Assembly: GCF_900143005.1 (NCBI RefSeq)
Contig: NZ_FRCS01000001.1
Span: 1,364,001 to 1,428,000, forward strand
Direction of reading: 5' to 3'
From: Cryptosporangium aurantiacum
Lineage (GTDB): Bacteria; Actinomycetota; Actinomycetes; Mycobacteriales; Cryptosporangiaceae
Length of the DNA stretch: 64,000 bases
The notes under the pieces are model-generated. The model ran no database searches. It saw only the letters and a program-made list of their open reading frames with translations, and was not told where the DNA came from. This document shows positions 36,967-46,490 of this stretch, piece by piece (positions within the stretch are counted from its first letter, which is position 1; the number at the start of each line of letters is the position of its first letter). The position numbers and the translations under genes were made by a program.

Positions 36967-39900
36967 TCGGACGCCAGACCACGGCGGTCAGCGTCTTCTC
37001 CCGGGAGATCTGCTCGCCGCTCGGGGTGGTGCCGCGGCCACGAATCCGGATCCGGTAGGTCCCGAGCTGGTGGGCCGCGAAACCACCGGTGAAGCGGCCG
37101 CCGTCATCCTCCGCGAGCGCGACGGTCAGCGGCTCGGTATCCGGCCTCGTCACCTCCGCCCACACCTGCCCCCAGCCCACGAGCGGCACTCCCGCCCTGA
37201 CCAGCGTGGCGTCCAGGTCCACCCAGGAGCCCGGCCCGAACTCCCGCTGCGTGACGTGCGCGCTGAACGTCAGCGACGAGTACGCGTGGACGAGCAGGCT
37301 GAACGGCACTCCGCCCGACCGCGCCGCAGCGGTCGGGACATCGACCTGGGCCACACCCTCCGCCGCCAGCACCGCGCGACGGGCGAGCCGCGGGAGGTCG
37401 TCGGTGTCCGGCGCGCCGGGTACGACGTCCGCCGGGGCGGACCCCACGTACCGGAGCGAATGATCGGTGCCGTTCGGGCTCTCGGTGCGTTCGTCCCGCG
37501 GCGCTCCCCACCGCACCACCACGTGCCAGGTCCCCGCGTGGTCGAACCGGTCCTGCTCGTACTCGAACGGCAACGCGATCCGGTAGTAGGCGACACCCTT
37601 CGACCGGACGTGACGCATGCCCGGCTCCACCTCGGCACGCCACGGCTCGATCAGCTGGCCACTCGGAGTCTCCAGCCGGAAGTCGACCGCGTCGGGATCG
37701 GGCGTCAGTAGCACGACGTCCACCCCGGAGTCTTCGGCGACCAGCGAGAACGGGAACCGTTCCACCTCGCCCTCCGGCAGTTTCGCGTCCGGGTCGAGGA
37801 CGACCTCCGCCTGGGCGATCCCGGCCAGGACCTGCAGGAAGTACTTGTGCAGGCGGAACCGGTCGTCGCTGTTGATCGCCCCGGTGACCAGCAGGTAGGC
37901 GCCGGTGTTCCCGGAGAGCGCCTGTAGCGCGGGCACGCTGATGTTCTGCGGCTGGCCGAACCCGATCGCGTAGGTCGACGCGGTGAGGCCCCCGACGACG
38001 TCGGCGATCCACCGTTCCTGGTTCTCCAGGCCGTCGGTGAGGACGACGAGCGCACCACCGTCGAAGTCCCCGCCCGCCGCGGAGAGAAGGTTCCGGCCCT
38101 CCGCGATCCCGTCGCCGATCGACGTCTCGCCGTCCGGGTCGAGTTCCGTACTCGAGAGCAGGTCCCTGATCCGGCCACGGTTGACGTCCGACAGACCGCC
38201 CGTGCCCAGCGGCAGCACCGGCTGGAGCGCCTGCGCGTCCTGGTTGAACCGCACCAGGCCGACGCCGTCGTTCTCCAGCATCACGTCGACGAACGCGGTG
38301 GCGGCCTCGCGCAGCGACACGTGCTTCGGGACGCCGTCGCCCCGGTCTTCGGTCATGCTGCCGGACCGGTCGAGGACCAGCGCGACCGCGGTCGTGCGGC
38401 GCGCCACCGTGTCGCCGGTGACGGTCACGGTCCAGGTGGACGACGTCCCGACGTGGCGAACCGTCAGACGCTGCGGCGGCAGCGCCGAGCCGGCCAGCCC
38501 GGTCCGGTAGATCACCCAGAGGCGGGCGGTGGCCACGCCGGACGGACCGGTCGGACCGACGGTGACCGACGAGTTGAACGCCACCAGCTGCGGATGTGCC
38601 GGAGCGCCACCCGGCGCGTACTCTAGCGTCACCGGGGCGTTCGCGGCGGTCACCTCGAACGTGATCGCGAGCGCTGCCTCCCGCGCCATGCCCATCAGAC
38701 CCTGCGGCACGTGCTCGAAGTCCAGCACGGGCGTCAGCAGGTTCACCGAGATGGTGTCGCACCGGTCGACCTCGACGTGCTGGTTGCCCTGCCGCACGAC
38801 GAACCCGAGCTTGTGCCAGGCGTCCACCATGTCGGTCGCGGTATCCGCCACCCCGGCGGTGAACGACTGGCCGAGCCGGCCGCCCCGGATCACCGCGTTC
38901 GGCCGGGGAACCGGCCACCATCGAGTGCCGCACGCCGCGAAGTCGGCCTGCCACGGCAGCGCCATGACGTGGGTCAGCGCGCCCGGTCCCAGCCGGTTGT
39001 GGTCGAGCCGGTAGGGCTCCGCGTAGTTGGCCGCGTCGATGATCGGGCGCGAGGTGTCGTCCAGGCCGCCGGCCTCGATGCCGGGGAAGAACGACGCACC
39101 CACGCAGGCGTCCAGCGCGGCCCGGTCCAGCCCGTCCGGCGTCACCGTGGCCTCGGGCGGCGGGACGCCCTGCCAGTCGTTGCGGTACGTCTTGTCCTTC
39201 CACCGCTCCAGGTGCAGGTACTGGACGCTGGTGAGCCGTCCGTCGCCGGTGCTGTCGTTGAGCCGGGGCATGTTGCCGCCGCCCCCGCTCGGCGTGATCA
39301 GCCGGTTGAAGATTCGGGTGCGCAGTGCGTCGGCGATGACCGGCTCGGTCCAGGTGTGCACACCGCGGACGTCCTCCACCCAGCCGGTGTCGCGGGTCCG
39401 TTGCAGCACCGGGTAGACGTCGTGCGTGTAGGAGGTGGTCGCGGGCGCAGGTAGCCGCCCGGCCTCGACCAGCGCGGCGGTGATCCGGTCGTACAGCGTG
39501 ACGACGCTGTCCTGGTCCGGCGCGAACTTCGGCGGGGCGACCAGGATCCAGGCGCCGGTCACCGGCGGTGTCGAGCCGTCGGCCCGCAGCGTGATCGTCG
39601 CGGTGACCGGGCCGTCGGCGACGTCGTCGTACCAGTCGTCGCTGGCCCAGAAATGCCCGCTGAGCGCGGTTCCGGCCGGGGACGCCGAGCGGCCGGACCC
39701 ACCGAGCACGAGCAGCCGGTTCTCCGGCGTCGAGCGGACCTCACCGAGCGGGACGGTGGTCACCGGTGCGCCGGTGAAGCGGATCGTGCCGGTGTCGAAC
39801 GCCTGCCGCTGGTTCGGGCCGGTCAGTGTGCGTGGCCCCGGATCGATCGTCAGGTCGGCGGCCGACTCCGTGTTGCCCCGGTCGGGGTGCGCGGCCTTCG

Positions 39901-40150
39901 TGTTGGCCAGGTGGACGGTCCAGTTGATCGTCGCCTGGGCGTCGGTGACCTCGGCGACCGTGCCGTCGTCGTGGTGGGCGTAGATGCGGAACCGGGCCGC
40001 CTGGCGCTTGATCCGGCACTGGTCGTCCTTGTAGCCGCCGGGGGGTTCGGGGAACGTACGGAGCCGTTCGGGACCGACGAAGAATTCGTCCGGGCTGTTG
40101 CCGACGCGCGCGACGCCGATCGCCGGGTGAATCTTGTAGACGGTCGCCAT
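36959..40150 (-). CDS. LodA/GoxA-type CTQ oxidase-like protein fused to a VWA domain
   Basis: A 1063-aa protein. The N-terminal half is LodA-like (quinoprotein amino-acid oxidase family): YKIHPAIGVARVGNSPDEFF at the start, Cys349 in ACVGASFFPGIEAGG, and Trp411-Trp412 in CGTRWWPVPRPN. The 62-63 residue spacing is close to that of the Cys516-Trp581 pair that forms the cofactor in LodA. After a beta-sandwich-like linker, a VWA domain begins near residue 590 with VALVLDRSGSMTED (metal site DxSxS) and TDGLENQERW. A long beta-rich C-terminus follows. Family LodA proteins lack a VWA. ATG 40150 follows GGGGGAG. Substrate unknown. Confidence 0.78.
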   Translation of the reverse strand: MATVYKIHPAIGVARVGNSPDEFFVGPERLRTFPEPPGGYKDDQCRIKRQAARFRIYAHHDDGTVAEVTDAQATINWTVHLANTKAAHPDRGNTESAADLTIDPGPRTLTGPNQRQAFDTGTIRFTGAPVTTVPLGEVRSTPENRLLVLGGSGRSASPAGTALSGHFWASDDWYDDVADGPVTATITLRADGSTPPVTGAWILVAPPKFAPDQDSVVTLYDRITAALVEAGRLPAPATTSYTHDVYPVLQRTRDTGWVEDVRGVHTWTEPVIADALRTRIFNRLITPSGGGGNMPRLNDSTGDGRLTSVQYLHLERWKDKTYRNDWQGVPPPEATVTPDGLDRAALDACVGASFFPGIEAGGLDDTSRPIIDAANYAEPYRLDHNRLGPGALTHVMALPWQADFAACGTRWWPVPRPNAVIRGGRLGQSFTAGVADTATDMVDAWHKLGFVVRQGNQHVEVDRCDTISVNLLTPVLDFEHVPQGLMGMAREAALAITFEVTAANAPVTLEYAPGGAPAHPQLVAFNSSVTVGPTGPSGVATARLWVIYRTGLAGSALPPQRLTVRHVGTSSTWTVTVTGDTVARRTTAVALVLDRSGSMTEDRGDGVPKHVSLREAATAFVDVMLENDGVGLVRFNQDAQALQPVLPLGTGGLSDVNRGRIRDLLSSTELDPDGETSIGDGIAEGRNLLSAAGGDFDGGALVVLTDGLENQERWIADVVGGLTASTYAIGFGQPQNISVPALQALSGNTGAYLLVTGAINSDDRFRLHKYFLQVLAGIAQAEVVLDPDAKLPEGEVERFPFSLVAEDSGVDVVLLTPDPDAVDFRLETPSGQLIEPWRAEVEPGMRHVRSKGVAYYRIALPFEYEQDRFDHAGTWHVVVRWGAPRDERTESPNGTDHSLRYVGSAPADVVPGAPDTDDLPRLARRAVLAAEGVAQVDVPTAAARSGGVPFSLLVHAYSSLTFSAHVTQREFGPGSWVDLDATLVRAGVPLVGWGQVWAEVTRPDTEPLTVALAEDDGGRFTGGFAAHQLGTYRIRIRGRGTTPSGEQISREKTLTAVVWRPIA

Positions 40151-40246
40151 GTGTCTCCCCCTGAAGTCCGATTCGGACGGCACTGCCCACGCATTGTTGC
40201 GGAGACGCTGCGGATCGTGGGGGTAGTCGCGGGGAAGGAGGTGAAC

Positions 40247-41812
40247 TCAGACGGTGATCAGGGCGCGGCCGGCGAGGCCGAGGCCGACGAGCAGCACCAT
40301 GCCCGCGGTGGCGAGCGGGGCCGCGGCCGACCAGCGGGCGGTGAGCCGGGGGAACGGCCGCCACCGCCAGCGGTCCTGCACGACGATCAGCGCGAGCCCG
40401 GCCGCGGTCAGTGCGCCCGCCATCCCGAGGCCGTAGCCGAGGACGAGCAGGACGCCGAACGCGGTGCGGCCGAGGCCGATCGCGCCGAGCAGGATCACCA
40501 GCGCGGACGGGCTCGGCACGAGCCCACCCGCGATCCCGATCCCGATCAGCCCGGCTCGGCTCGCCCGGTGCGGGTGCGAGTGCGTATGGCCCACCCCGTG
40601 CGAGTGCTCGCCCTCGTGCGAGTGGTCGGCCTCGTGAGAGGAGTCGCCCTCGTGCGAGGGGCCAGCGCCGTGCGAGTGTTCAGCGCCGTGCGCGTGCCCG
40701 TGCCCGTGGGAGTGCGCGTGCTCGTGCGAATGCCCGTGGCCGTGGAAGAGTCCGTGCCCGGCCCGGTGACGTCGGGCCGAGACCAGCATTCCGATCCCGA
40801 CCGCCGCCACCACGATCCCGCTCGCCACGCCGAGATATCCCAGCACGGTCTCGCCGACCAGCCCGGCCACCGTCGTCAGCACCAGCCCGAGCACCAGCAC
40901 CCCGCCGGTGTGCGTCAGCGTCACGGTTCCGCCGACGATCAGCGCGTCCCGCCGTCGCCCACGGCGTCCGGCCAGGTAGGCGGCCATTACGGTCTTCCCG
41001 TGCCCGGGGAGCGCCGCGTGCCCGGCGCCCAGCGCGAGCGCCAGCAGCACGGCCAGCACCCCGACCGCCGGCGTGAGCTCCGACCGCCCGAGCATCGACT
41101 GCAGTGTGGCGTCCGCCGCCGCGGTCCACCGGGCGAACACCGATCCGTCGGTGATCGCCGGCGTCGCGGCGGTACCCGTCGAGGCGCTCCCGGGCCGCAC
41201 CCGGAACGACGCTGACCGCACGTCCAGCGGCGAGCTCAGCAGGTCCTCCGGATAGGCGCGCAACCCGTCGCTCACGTCGGCGGCCGGGATCGGCGCGTCC
41301 ACCAGACCGACCCCGCGACCGACCGCGGTGATCTCCCGCCAGCCGACCCGGTCGGTGCGGTACGTGTTGCGCACGTCCACCGCCGCCGGTGACCCCAACG
41401 ACGCCGGACCCGTCAACGCACAGGTCAACCGGCTGGTCACCAGCCCGGCCGACCCCGGAACGTACTCGAACGCCGCCGACGACACCGTCCACGGCACGCG
41501 CGTCCCGTCCACCCGCACGCGGAAGTCACGGGCGAGCGCGGCACAGGACGTCCGTGCGTACGTCGCCCGCTCGGCGGCCGACGGCGTTCCGTCCCCGTCC
41601 CGGTCGACGGCCGGCTTCTCCTGCAGCGTCGGCAGCTCGGCGGAGTCGACGACGGCACGAACGTCGACCCGCTCCGGCGACAGCGTGAGCGACTCGAGCT
41701 GGTTCACCGAGAAGTTGCCCAGCGGATGTGCCTCCGCGGGGCTCGCCGACCACACGAGCACCAGGCCCAACGTCACGATTACGACGGCTGACCTGCTGAT
41801 CAACGTCCGCAT
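40247..41812 (-). CDS. NicO-family (RcnA-like) metal transporter with His-rich loop
   Basis: A 521-aa membrane protein. A signal peptide (ending SPAEA) and a periplasmic-side domain of about 200 residues are followed by a NicO transporter core with ALPGHGKTVMAAYLAGRRGR and GGTVTLTHTGGVLVLG, then a cytoplasmic loop of some 60 residues packed with His (HGHGHSHEHAHSHGHGHAHG start), and further helices with GGLVPSPSALVILLGAIGLG. NicO proteins move nickel or cobalt, usually out. It is the last gene of the DUF4331-TPR-NicO operon, starting 9 bp after the TPR gene. Confidence 0.82.
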   Translation of the reverse strand: MRTLISRSAVVIVTLGLVLVWSASPAEAHPLGNFSVNQLESLTLSPERVDVRAVVDSAELPTLQEKPAVDRDGDGTPSAAERATYARTSCAALARDFRVRVDGTRVPWTVSSAAFEYVPGSAGLVTSRLTCALTGPASLGSPAAVDVRNTYRTDRVGWREITAVGRGVGLVDAPIPAADVSDGLRAYPEDLLSSPLDVRSASFRVRPGSASTGTAATPAITDGSVFARWTAAADATLQSMLGRSELTPAVGVLAVLLALALGAGHAALPGHGKTVMAAYLAGRRGRRRDALIVGGTVTLTHTGGVLVLGLVLTTVAGLVGETVLGYLGVASGIVVAAVGIGMLVSARRHRAGHGLFHGHGHSHEHAHSHGHGHAHGAEHSHGAGPSHEGDSSHEADHSHEGEHSHGVGHTHSHPHRASRAGLIGIGIAGGLVPSPSALVILLGAIGLGRTAFGVLLVLGYGLGMAGALTAAGLALIVVQDRWRWRPFPRLTARWSAAAPLATAGMVLLVGLGLAGRALITV

Positions 41813-41821
41813 CGGAGCCTT

Positions 41822-43327
41822 TCAGAGCGACGCGAGGGTACGCCGGGCCGCAGGGGCCTCGACCGGGGAGAAGTGCGGGTTGAGCGCGAGCGCAGCCGAC
41901 AGGCTGCGCCGCGCTGCGTCGGGCCGGCCGAGCGCGGCCTCGATGACCCCCTGGTGGTACAGAAAATGCGCGTTGCGGACGCCGAGCGCGGAGGCTTTTT
42001 CGGCGTACCGCAGTGCCTCGGCGTGCCGGCCGTTCGCGTGCAGTGCCTGGGCCATCGCGTCCGCGACGTCTGAGAACTGACGGCGCTTCCACTCGCGCTC
42101 GGCGGCGGCGAGCGCTTCGGCGGGCTTGCCGCGGGCGAGTGCCAGCGTCACCGTCGTCAGGTCGTCGGAGCCGCCGTTCGCGGCGAACAGCTGCCCGGCG
42201 GCGTCGGCGAGCGCGAGCTGGGTGGCGGCCTCGGTCGGGCGGTCGGCGGCCCGCAGCAACTCGGCGTACTCCAGGAGGTAGGTCGGGGTGGGGGAGCGCT
42301 GGGTCAGCGTGCGGTAGTCGGCGAGCGCGGCGGGCAGGTCGCCGCGAGCCGCCGCGACCTTGGCCCGGCCCTGGTACAGCGGCAGGTAGTCGGGGTCCGC
42401 GCGGTGGCCGACGTCGTAGTGCTGCGCGGCGGTGTCGAGGTCGCCGCTGTTCCAGGCCAGTTCGCCCAGCTGGTAGCGGCAGAACGCGATGTCGGCGGGG
42501 TCGACGGCGGTGGCGAGCGCGCGGCGCATCAGAGCGGTGGCTTCGTCGACCCGGCCGTGCTGCTCCAGGTCGTAGGACGCGCGGGTGAGCGCGGGCAGCG
42601 CGGGGCGCAGGTCGAGCATGCGCTGGACCGCGGCGGTCGCGGCGTCGGCGTGTCCGAGTTGGGTCTCGGCGTCGGCGAGGACTCCCTGGGCGTCGGCGCT
42701 GTAGGGGTTCTGGGCCAGCGCGCGCTGGGCGAAGTCGCGTCCTGCGGGAAAGTCGTGGCGGGCGTTGGCGAGCGCGCCGAGCCCGGTGAGCGCGGCCGGG
42801 TTCGGCGCCGGCCGCACGTCGAGTGAACGCCGCAGGGCGCCTTCCGCCCGGGGGTACCAGCTCGGGTCCGCGGTGATCCGCGCCTTCTCCAGGTACGCGC
42901 TGCCGAGCGACGCCCACGTCGCGTAGTCGCGGGGGAGCCTGCGGAGACGCTGCTGGGCGTCGGCGATCGCGGTGTCGAGCGCCGCCGTGCTCTCCGGCTG
43001 CGTCTGCGGCGCGGGAGCCGATGCCGGAGTGGACGAGTCGCGGAGCCCGACCACGCCACCGACCGCGAGCAGCCCCACCGCGAGCACCGCGACAACGATC
43101 ACGGCCCGCAATCGCCGCGACCCATGGCCCACGGCCTCGGGCGCGGCCGCCTCGTCCGCGGCCGACCCCGGCGGCACAGCATCGTCCGCGGCCTCTTCCG
43201 GCGGCACGGCATCGTCCGCGGTCGCGTCGGGCGGCACGGCATCGTCCGCGGTCGCGTCGGGCGGCACGGCATCGTCCGCCGCCGGCCGGGCCGCGGTGTC
43301 CGGGGCGGGCTGCGCGGTGCGGGTCAT
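41822..43327 (-). CDS. membrane-anchored TPR protein
   Basis: A 501-aa protein. Residues 1-73 are a disordered Asp/Ala/Pro tail with a 10-residue repeat, residues 74-95 are one membrane helix (LRAVIVVAVLAVGLLAVGGVV), and the rest is about ten tetratricopeptide repeats (for example ALTGLGALANARHDFPAGRD). Layout resembles CcmI/NrfG-like assembly factors. A GAGGAG site precedes the ATG at 43327. It lies between DUF4331 and NicO genes and probably scaffolds a membrane or extracytoplasmic complex with them. Confidence 0.8.
   Translation of the reverse strand: MTRTAQPAPDTAARPAADDAVPPDATADDAVPPDATADDAVPPEEAADDAVPPGSAADEAAAPEAVGHGSRRLRAVIVVAVLAVGLLAVGGVVGLRDSSTPASAPAPQTQPESTAALDTAIADAQQRLRRLPRDYATWASLGSAYLEKARITADPSWYPRAEGALRRSLDVRPAPNPAALTGLGALANARHDFPAGRDFAQRALAQNPYSADAQGVLADAETQLGHADAATAAVQRMLDLRPALPALTRASYDLEQHGRVDEATALMRRALATAVDPADIAFCRYQLGELAWNSGDLDTAAQHYDVGHRADPDYLPLYQGRAKVAAARGDLPAALADYRTLTQRSPTPTYLLEYAELLRAADRPTEAATQLALADAAGQLFAANGGSDDLTTVTLALARGKPAEALAAAEREWKRRQFSDVADAMAQALHANGRHAEALRYAEKASALGVRNAHFLYHQGVIEAALGRPDAARRSLSAALALNPHFSPVEAPAARRTLASL
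43148..43276. repeat. 30-bp in-frame tandem repeat
   Basis: About four copies of a 30-bp unit inside the TPR gene encode a 10-residue repeat (VPPDATADDA, twice exact, then two diverged copies) in its disordered N-terminal tail. Two adjacent copies are almost identical at DNA level, so copy number could vary between strains. Confidence 0.85.
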
Positions 43328-43421
43328 CCGCGTCTCCTCGGGGGTGATCGGCCGCGGTGGCCGGCCGGGGTGTGCCCTACCCCGGCCGGCCACCTGGTTC
43401 CGGCGTTCGTGCGGTGGAGCG

Positions 43422-45092
43422 CTATCGACGCCGTCGGCCGCGGTGGGGCGGCAGGGTCGCGGTGGTCGGGCGGCGCCGGTACCAGGCGACGAACCCGGCG
43501 ATCGAGCAGAGGATCGCGGTCGTGGTCACGGCGGTGATCAGCGAGACCCCGGTCGGGCCGAGCCGGTCGATCGCGGCGACGTTGTCGGTCTGCGGACTCG
43601 ACCCGCCCTGGTTGACGCCGTCCTCGTTCGGCAGCGCGACGAACGGGAACTCGCGCTCGAAACGCACGTCGTTCTCGTTCACCTTGTCGCCGGCGGCGAG
43701 CGCGTCGACGAGCTTGCCCTCCTGGGCGGCGCCCTCCATCACCTGGATCGCGATGTCGACGACGTCGTCGCCGAGGCGGCGGCCGTTCGGGAAGCCCTCG
43801 GTGTCACCGGCGAGCAGCCCGAGCCGGTCCGGCTTCGTGTTGTGCTCGTTCCCGAGGTTCAGCCGCAGCATCTCCGACGCCCGGAACTTCTTCGCGTTGA
43901 CGTCCCGGTTGAGCAGCTGCGAGTTCAGATCGACGTCGATCGGGCCGTCGGCTGCCTTGGCGATGCCGGTCAGGAAGATCTCCACGAGGTCTTCCCGCGG
44001 TGCGTCCGGCGCCGGGATCTTGTAGATCTGCTCGATCAGCTTCGGCAGCTCCGGATCGGTGACCCGGTCCACGGCCTCCTGGACGTCCGCGTCCTGATCG
44101 GGCCGGAGCGCGTTGAACGCGTCCTTCAGCCCGGCCGGCAGCACGACCTCGTTGACCAGCGGGTTGCCGAGGCGCGAGACCTGCACGGTGTCGTTGCCGA
44201 GCTTCGCCTTCGTGTTGCCGGAGATCCGCACCCGGTTCCGCTCGGTGGTCGACCAGAGGCCGACGACCGGGTTGCGCTTGACGTTGTTCTTGAGCGCGAG
44301 CGCCTCGGCCGGCACCTGCAGCGCGATCGAGTTGACGTTGTACCCGCCGAGCGTGTCTTCGCCGACCTCGCTCAGGTCACCGCCGTACAGCAGGTCGAAC
44401 ACCCGCAGGTCGGCGAAGAACGGGTCGTCGGCCTGGCCGGCGAACGCCTTCACGTTCTTCTTCTTCACGACCGCCTGTTCGCGCAGCGCCTTGTAGTCGG
44501 GCATCGACGCCTTGCCGACGAACGAGGGGGCGACCGGTGCGTTCTTGGCGATCGTCTGGCTGTAGCGGTTGCCGCCGTCGTACGACACTTCGAGCGTGTA
44601 GAACTGCTTGAACAGCAGGTTCTCGTCGTCCAGCGACGTGACCTGGCCGTTGTTGTAGAGGAACGTGTCATTCTTCCGCTGGTCGTCGTTCTTGAACGTC
44701 CACCGGAAGACGACGTCGGGCTTGGCGTCGCCGTCGTTGTCGACGTTGATCTTGTACGCGGCGTCGGTCGCGAACGGGTAGAAGTTCGGGCCGCCGTTGG
44801 GCTCCTCGAACGGCTGGAAGTTCGCGACGAGCAGGATGGAGCCGGGAGTGTCCGGGCTGGCCATCGCGTAGAAGTCGGTGTTGTCGACCGCGGGGTCGGC
44901 GGCGATCAGCGGCGCCTCGCGGTGGCTGGAGCTCTGCGCGGTGCCCGGGCCGAGACCGGTGACCGCGGTCGCGAGCGCGAGACCGCCGGCGGCGAGCGCG
45001 GCCGTGGTCCGGCGCGGGAGTCGGGTGCGCCGCGCGGGTGGAGGCGACCCCGGTGGTGGGGTGCTCGGTGGTCGCTGCGGCGTCGTCGTCAT
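43422..45092 (-). CDS. DUF4331 surface protein
   Basis: A 556-aa secreted protein. A signal-like hydrophobic segment (TTAALAAGGLALATAVTGLG) is followed by the DUF4331 start SSHREAPLIAADPAVDNTDF and YAMASPDTPGSILLVANFQP. A C-terminal membrane helix (VSLITAVTTTAILCSIAGFV) and an Arg-rich tail suggest anchoring on the outer face of the membrane. GGAGG precedes the ATG. It heads the operon with the TPR and NicO genes; the 202-bp gap upstream must hold its promoter. DUF4331 has no established function. Confidence 0.88.
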   Translation of the reverse strand: MTTTPQRPPSTPPPGSPPPARRTRLPRRTTAALAAGGLALATAVTGLGPGTAQSSSHREAPLIAADPAVDNTDFYAMASPDTPGSILLVANFQPFEEPNGGPNFYPFATDAAYKINVDNDGDAKPDVVFRWTFKNDDQRKNDTFLYNNGQVTSLDDENLLFKQFYTLEVSYDGGNRYSQTIAKNAPVAPSFVGKASMPDYKALREQAVVKKKNVKAFAGQADDPFFADLRVFDLLYGGDLSEVGEDTLGGYNVNSIALQVPAEALALKNNVKRNPVVGLWSTTERNRVRISGNTKAKLGNDTVQVSRLGNPLVNEVVLPAGLKDAFNALRPDQDADVQEAVDRVTDPELPKLIEQIYKIPAPDAPREDLVEIFLTGIAKAADGPIDVDLNSQLLNRDVNAKKFRASEMLRLNLGNEHNTKPDRLGLLAGDTEGFPNGRRLGDDVVDIAIQVMEGAAQEGKLVDALAAGDKVNENDVRFEREFPFVALPNEDGVNQGGSSPQTDNVAAIDRLGPTGVSLITAVTTTAILCSIAGFVAWYRRRPTTATLPPHRGRRRR

Positions 45093-45294
45093 CCGGGGTC
45101 CTCCACGTTGGAATAACCATGAACGCGGTCAACCCGGGGACGGCCCAGCAGTGCCCGTGGATCAGCTGTGTGACGTGGACCACACTTCTCGAAACCGAGC
45201 AACCATCGCGTTGTCGCAGCTCAGCGGTGTTCCCGGACGAATGCTCCGATTCGGGAGCCCCGGGCATGGATCGTCACCCGACCCACGTCGGGCG

Positions 45295-46404
45295 TTACGC
45301 GGTGGCGAACGCTTCGAGGGTGGGGAGGACGTCCGTGGGCGACGGCATCGCGGCGATCTGGTCGCGGAGGACCTGTGCGGTGGCGCGGTGGACGGGCTCG
45401 CCGAGCAACGTCCGCGCGCACGCGGCGACGACGTCCGGCTGCACGTCGTCGCCGAGCAGCGCCAGACCCGAGCCCTGGGTGGTCAGCGCCTCGGCGTTCG
45501 CGAACTGGTCGGCGCCCTGCGGCAACACCAGTTGGGGCAGGCCGTGCGCGGCCGCGCCGAGCGTCGTCCCGCTGCCGCCGTGGTGGACGACAAGGTCGGC
45601 GTGCCGCAGCACCTGGTCCTGCGGCACGAACCGCCAGACCTCCATCCGGTCGGGTAGCGGGCCCAGTGCCGCCGGATCGCCGGGACCGACCGCGACGACC
45701 ACCCGCACCGGCAGCTGCGCCAGCCCGTCCAGCGCCGCCCGGAACACCTCCGTGGCGCCGAACACCACCGTGCCGAGCGTCAGGTAGACCAGCGGCGAGC
45801 CCGGTGAGCGCCACGGTGGCGCGGGTGGGCTCCAGGGCACCGGCCGCAGCGGGAAGCGGTGCGGCACGGAGCCCGTGTTCGGGTCCGCCAGCCCGGGTGG
45901 CCAGGTGTCCAGGCACGCGTCGCCGAGCATCGGCTCGTCGGGGACGTCGCCGTTCCAGATCCACTCGAATCCGGCCGCGGCGTGCGTGCGGATGTCGACC
46001 GGTAGCGACCGCCCGATCGTCACCGACACGGCGGGGATCCCCGCCCGGCGGGCGGCACCGGCGGCGCCGACGTCGCTCATCTCGTAGATCACCAGGTCGG
46101 GGCGCTCGGCGGCGAGTAACGGCTCGAGGTCGGCGAGCGTCCGGCGCGGCAGGATGTCGGCGAACATCGTGAGCATCACGTCGATGACCGCCCCGTCCGG
46201 GTGCCGTCGCGTGGCCTCGGTCTCCGCTTCGCCGACGGAGATCCCGACCTCGTGGGTGGCGAACCCGAGCGCGGTGAGCCGGGGGACGAACGCCGCGCCG
46301 GTCGCCAGCGTCACCTGGTGACCGGCGTCCCGGGCGGCCACCGCGAGCGGGAGCAGCGGGTACAGGTGCCCGTACGCGGGCCGGCCGGAGAACAGGATCC
46401 GCAT
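45295..46404 (-). CDS. GT1-family glycosyltransferase (macrolide-glycosyltransferase-like)
   Basis: A 369-aa GT-B enzyme. The N-terminal half starts MRILFSGRPAYGHLYPLLPL, typical of MGT/UGT enzymes that glycosylate small hydrophobic molecules. The C-terminal donor site has VPQDQVLRHADLVVHHGGSG then TTLGAAAHGLPQLVLPQGADQ, the conserved HHGG nucleotide-sugar motif. It is not near any biosynthetic cluster here, so a resistance or detoxification role is as likely as a pathway role. Divergent from the NrtR-like gene across 86 bp. Confidence 0.88.
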   Translation of the reverse strand: MRILFSGRPAYGHLYPLLPLAVAARDAGHQVTLATGAAFVPRLTALGFATHEVGISVGEAETEATRRHPDGAVIDVMLTMFADILPRRTLADLEPLLAAERPDLVIYEMSDVGAAGAARRAGIPAVSVTIGRSLPVDIRTHAAAGFEWIWNGDVPDEPMLGDACLDTWPPGLADPNTGSVPHRFPLRPVPWSPPAPPWRSPGSPLVYLTLGTVVFGATEVFRAALDGLAQLPVRVVVAVGPGDPAALGPLPDRMEVWRFVPQDQVLRHADLVVHHGGSGTTLGAAAHGLPQLVLPQGADQFANAEALTTQGSGLALLGDDVQPDVVAACARTLLGEPVHRATAQVLRDQIAAMPSPTDVLPTLEAFATA

Positions 46405-46452
46405 TTCACCGACCGTAGGGCTTGGCGCAAGGTGCAGGACTGAGCTATGTTG

Positions 46453-46467
46453 TTCTCGTTCCGAGAA
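46453..46467. promoter_or_regulatory. inverted repeat, candidate operator of the NrtR-like regulator
   Basis: TTCTCG-TTC-CGAGAA, a perfect 6-bp inverted repeat with a 3-nt centre, lies 23 bp before the NrtR-like ATG in the divergent promoter region. Its position over the likely promoter suggests autorepression, as known for NrtR regulators. Confidence 0.5.
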
Positions 46468-46490
46468 TTACTCAATCTGAGAAGGACCTC

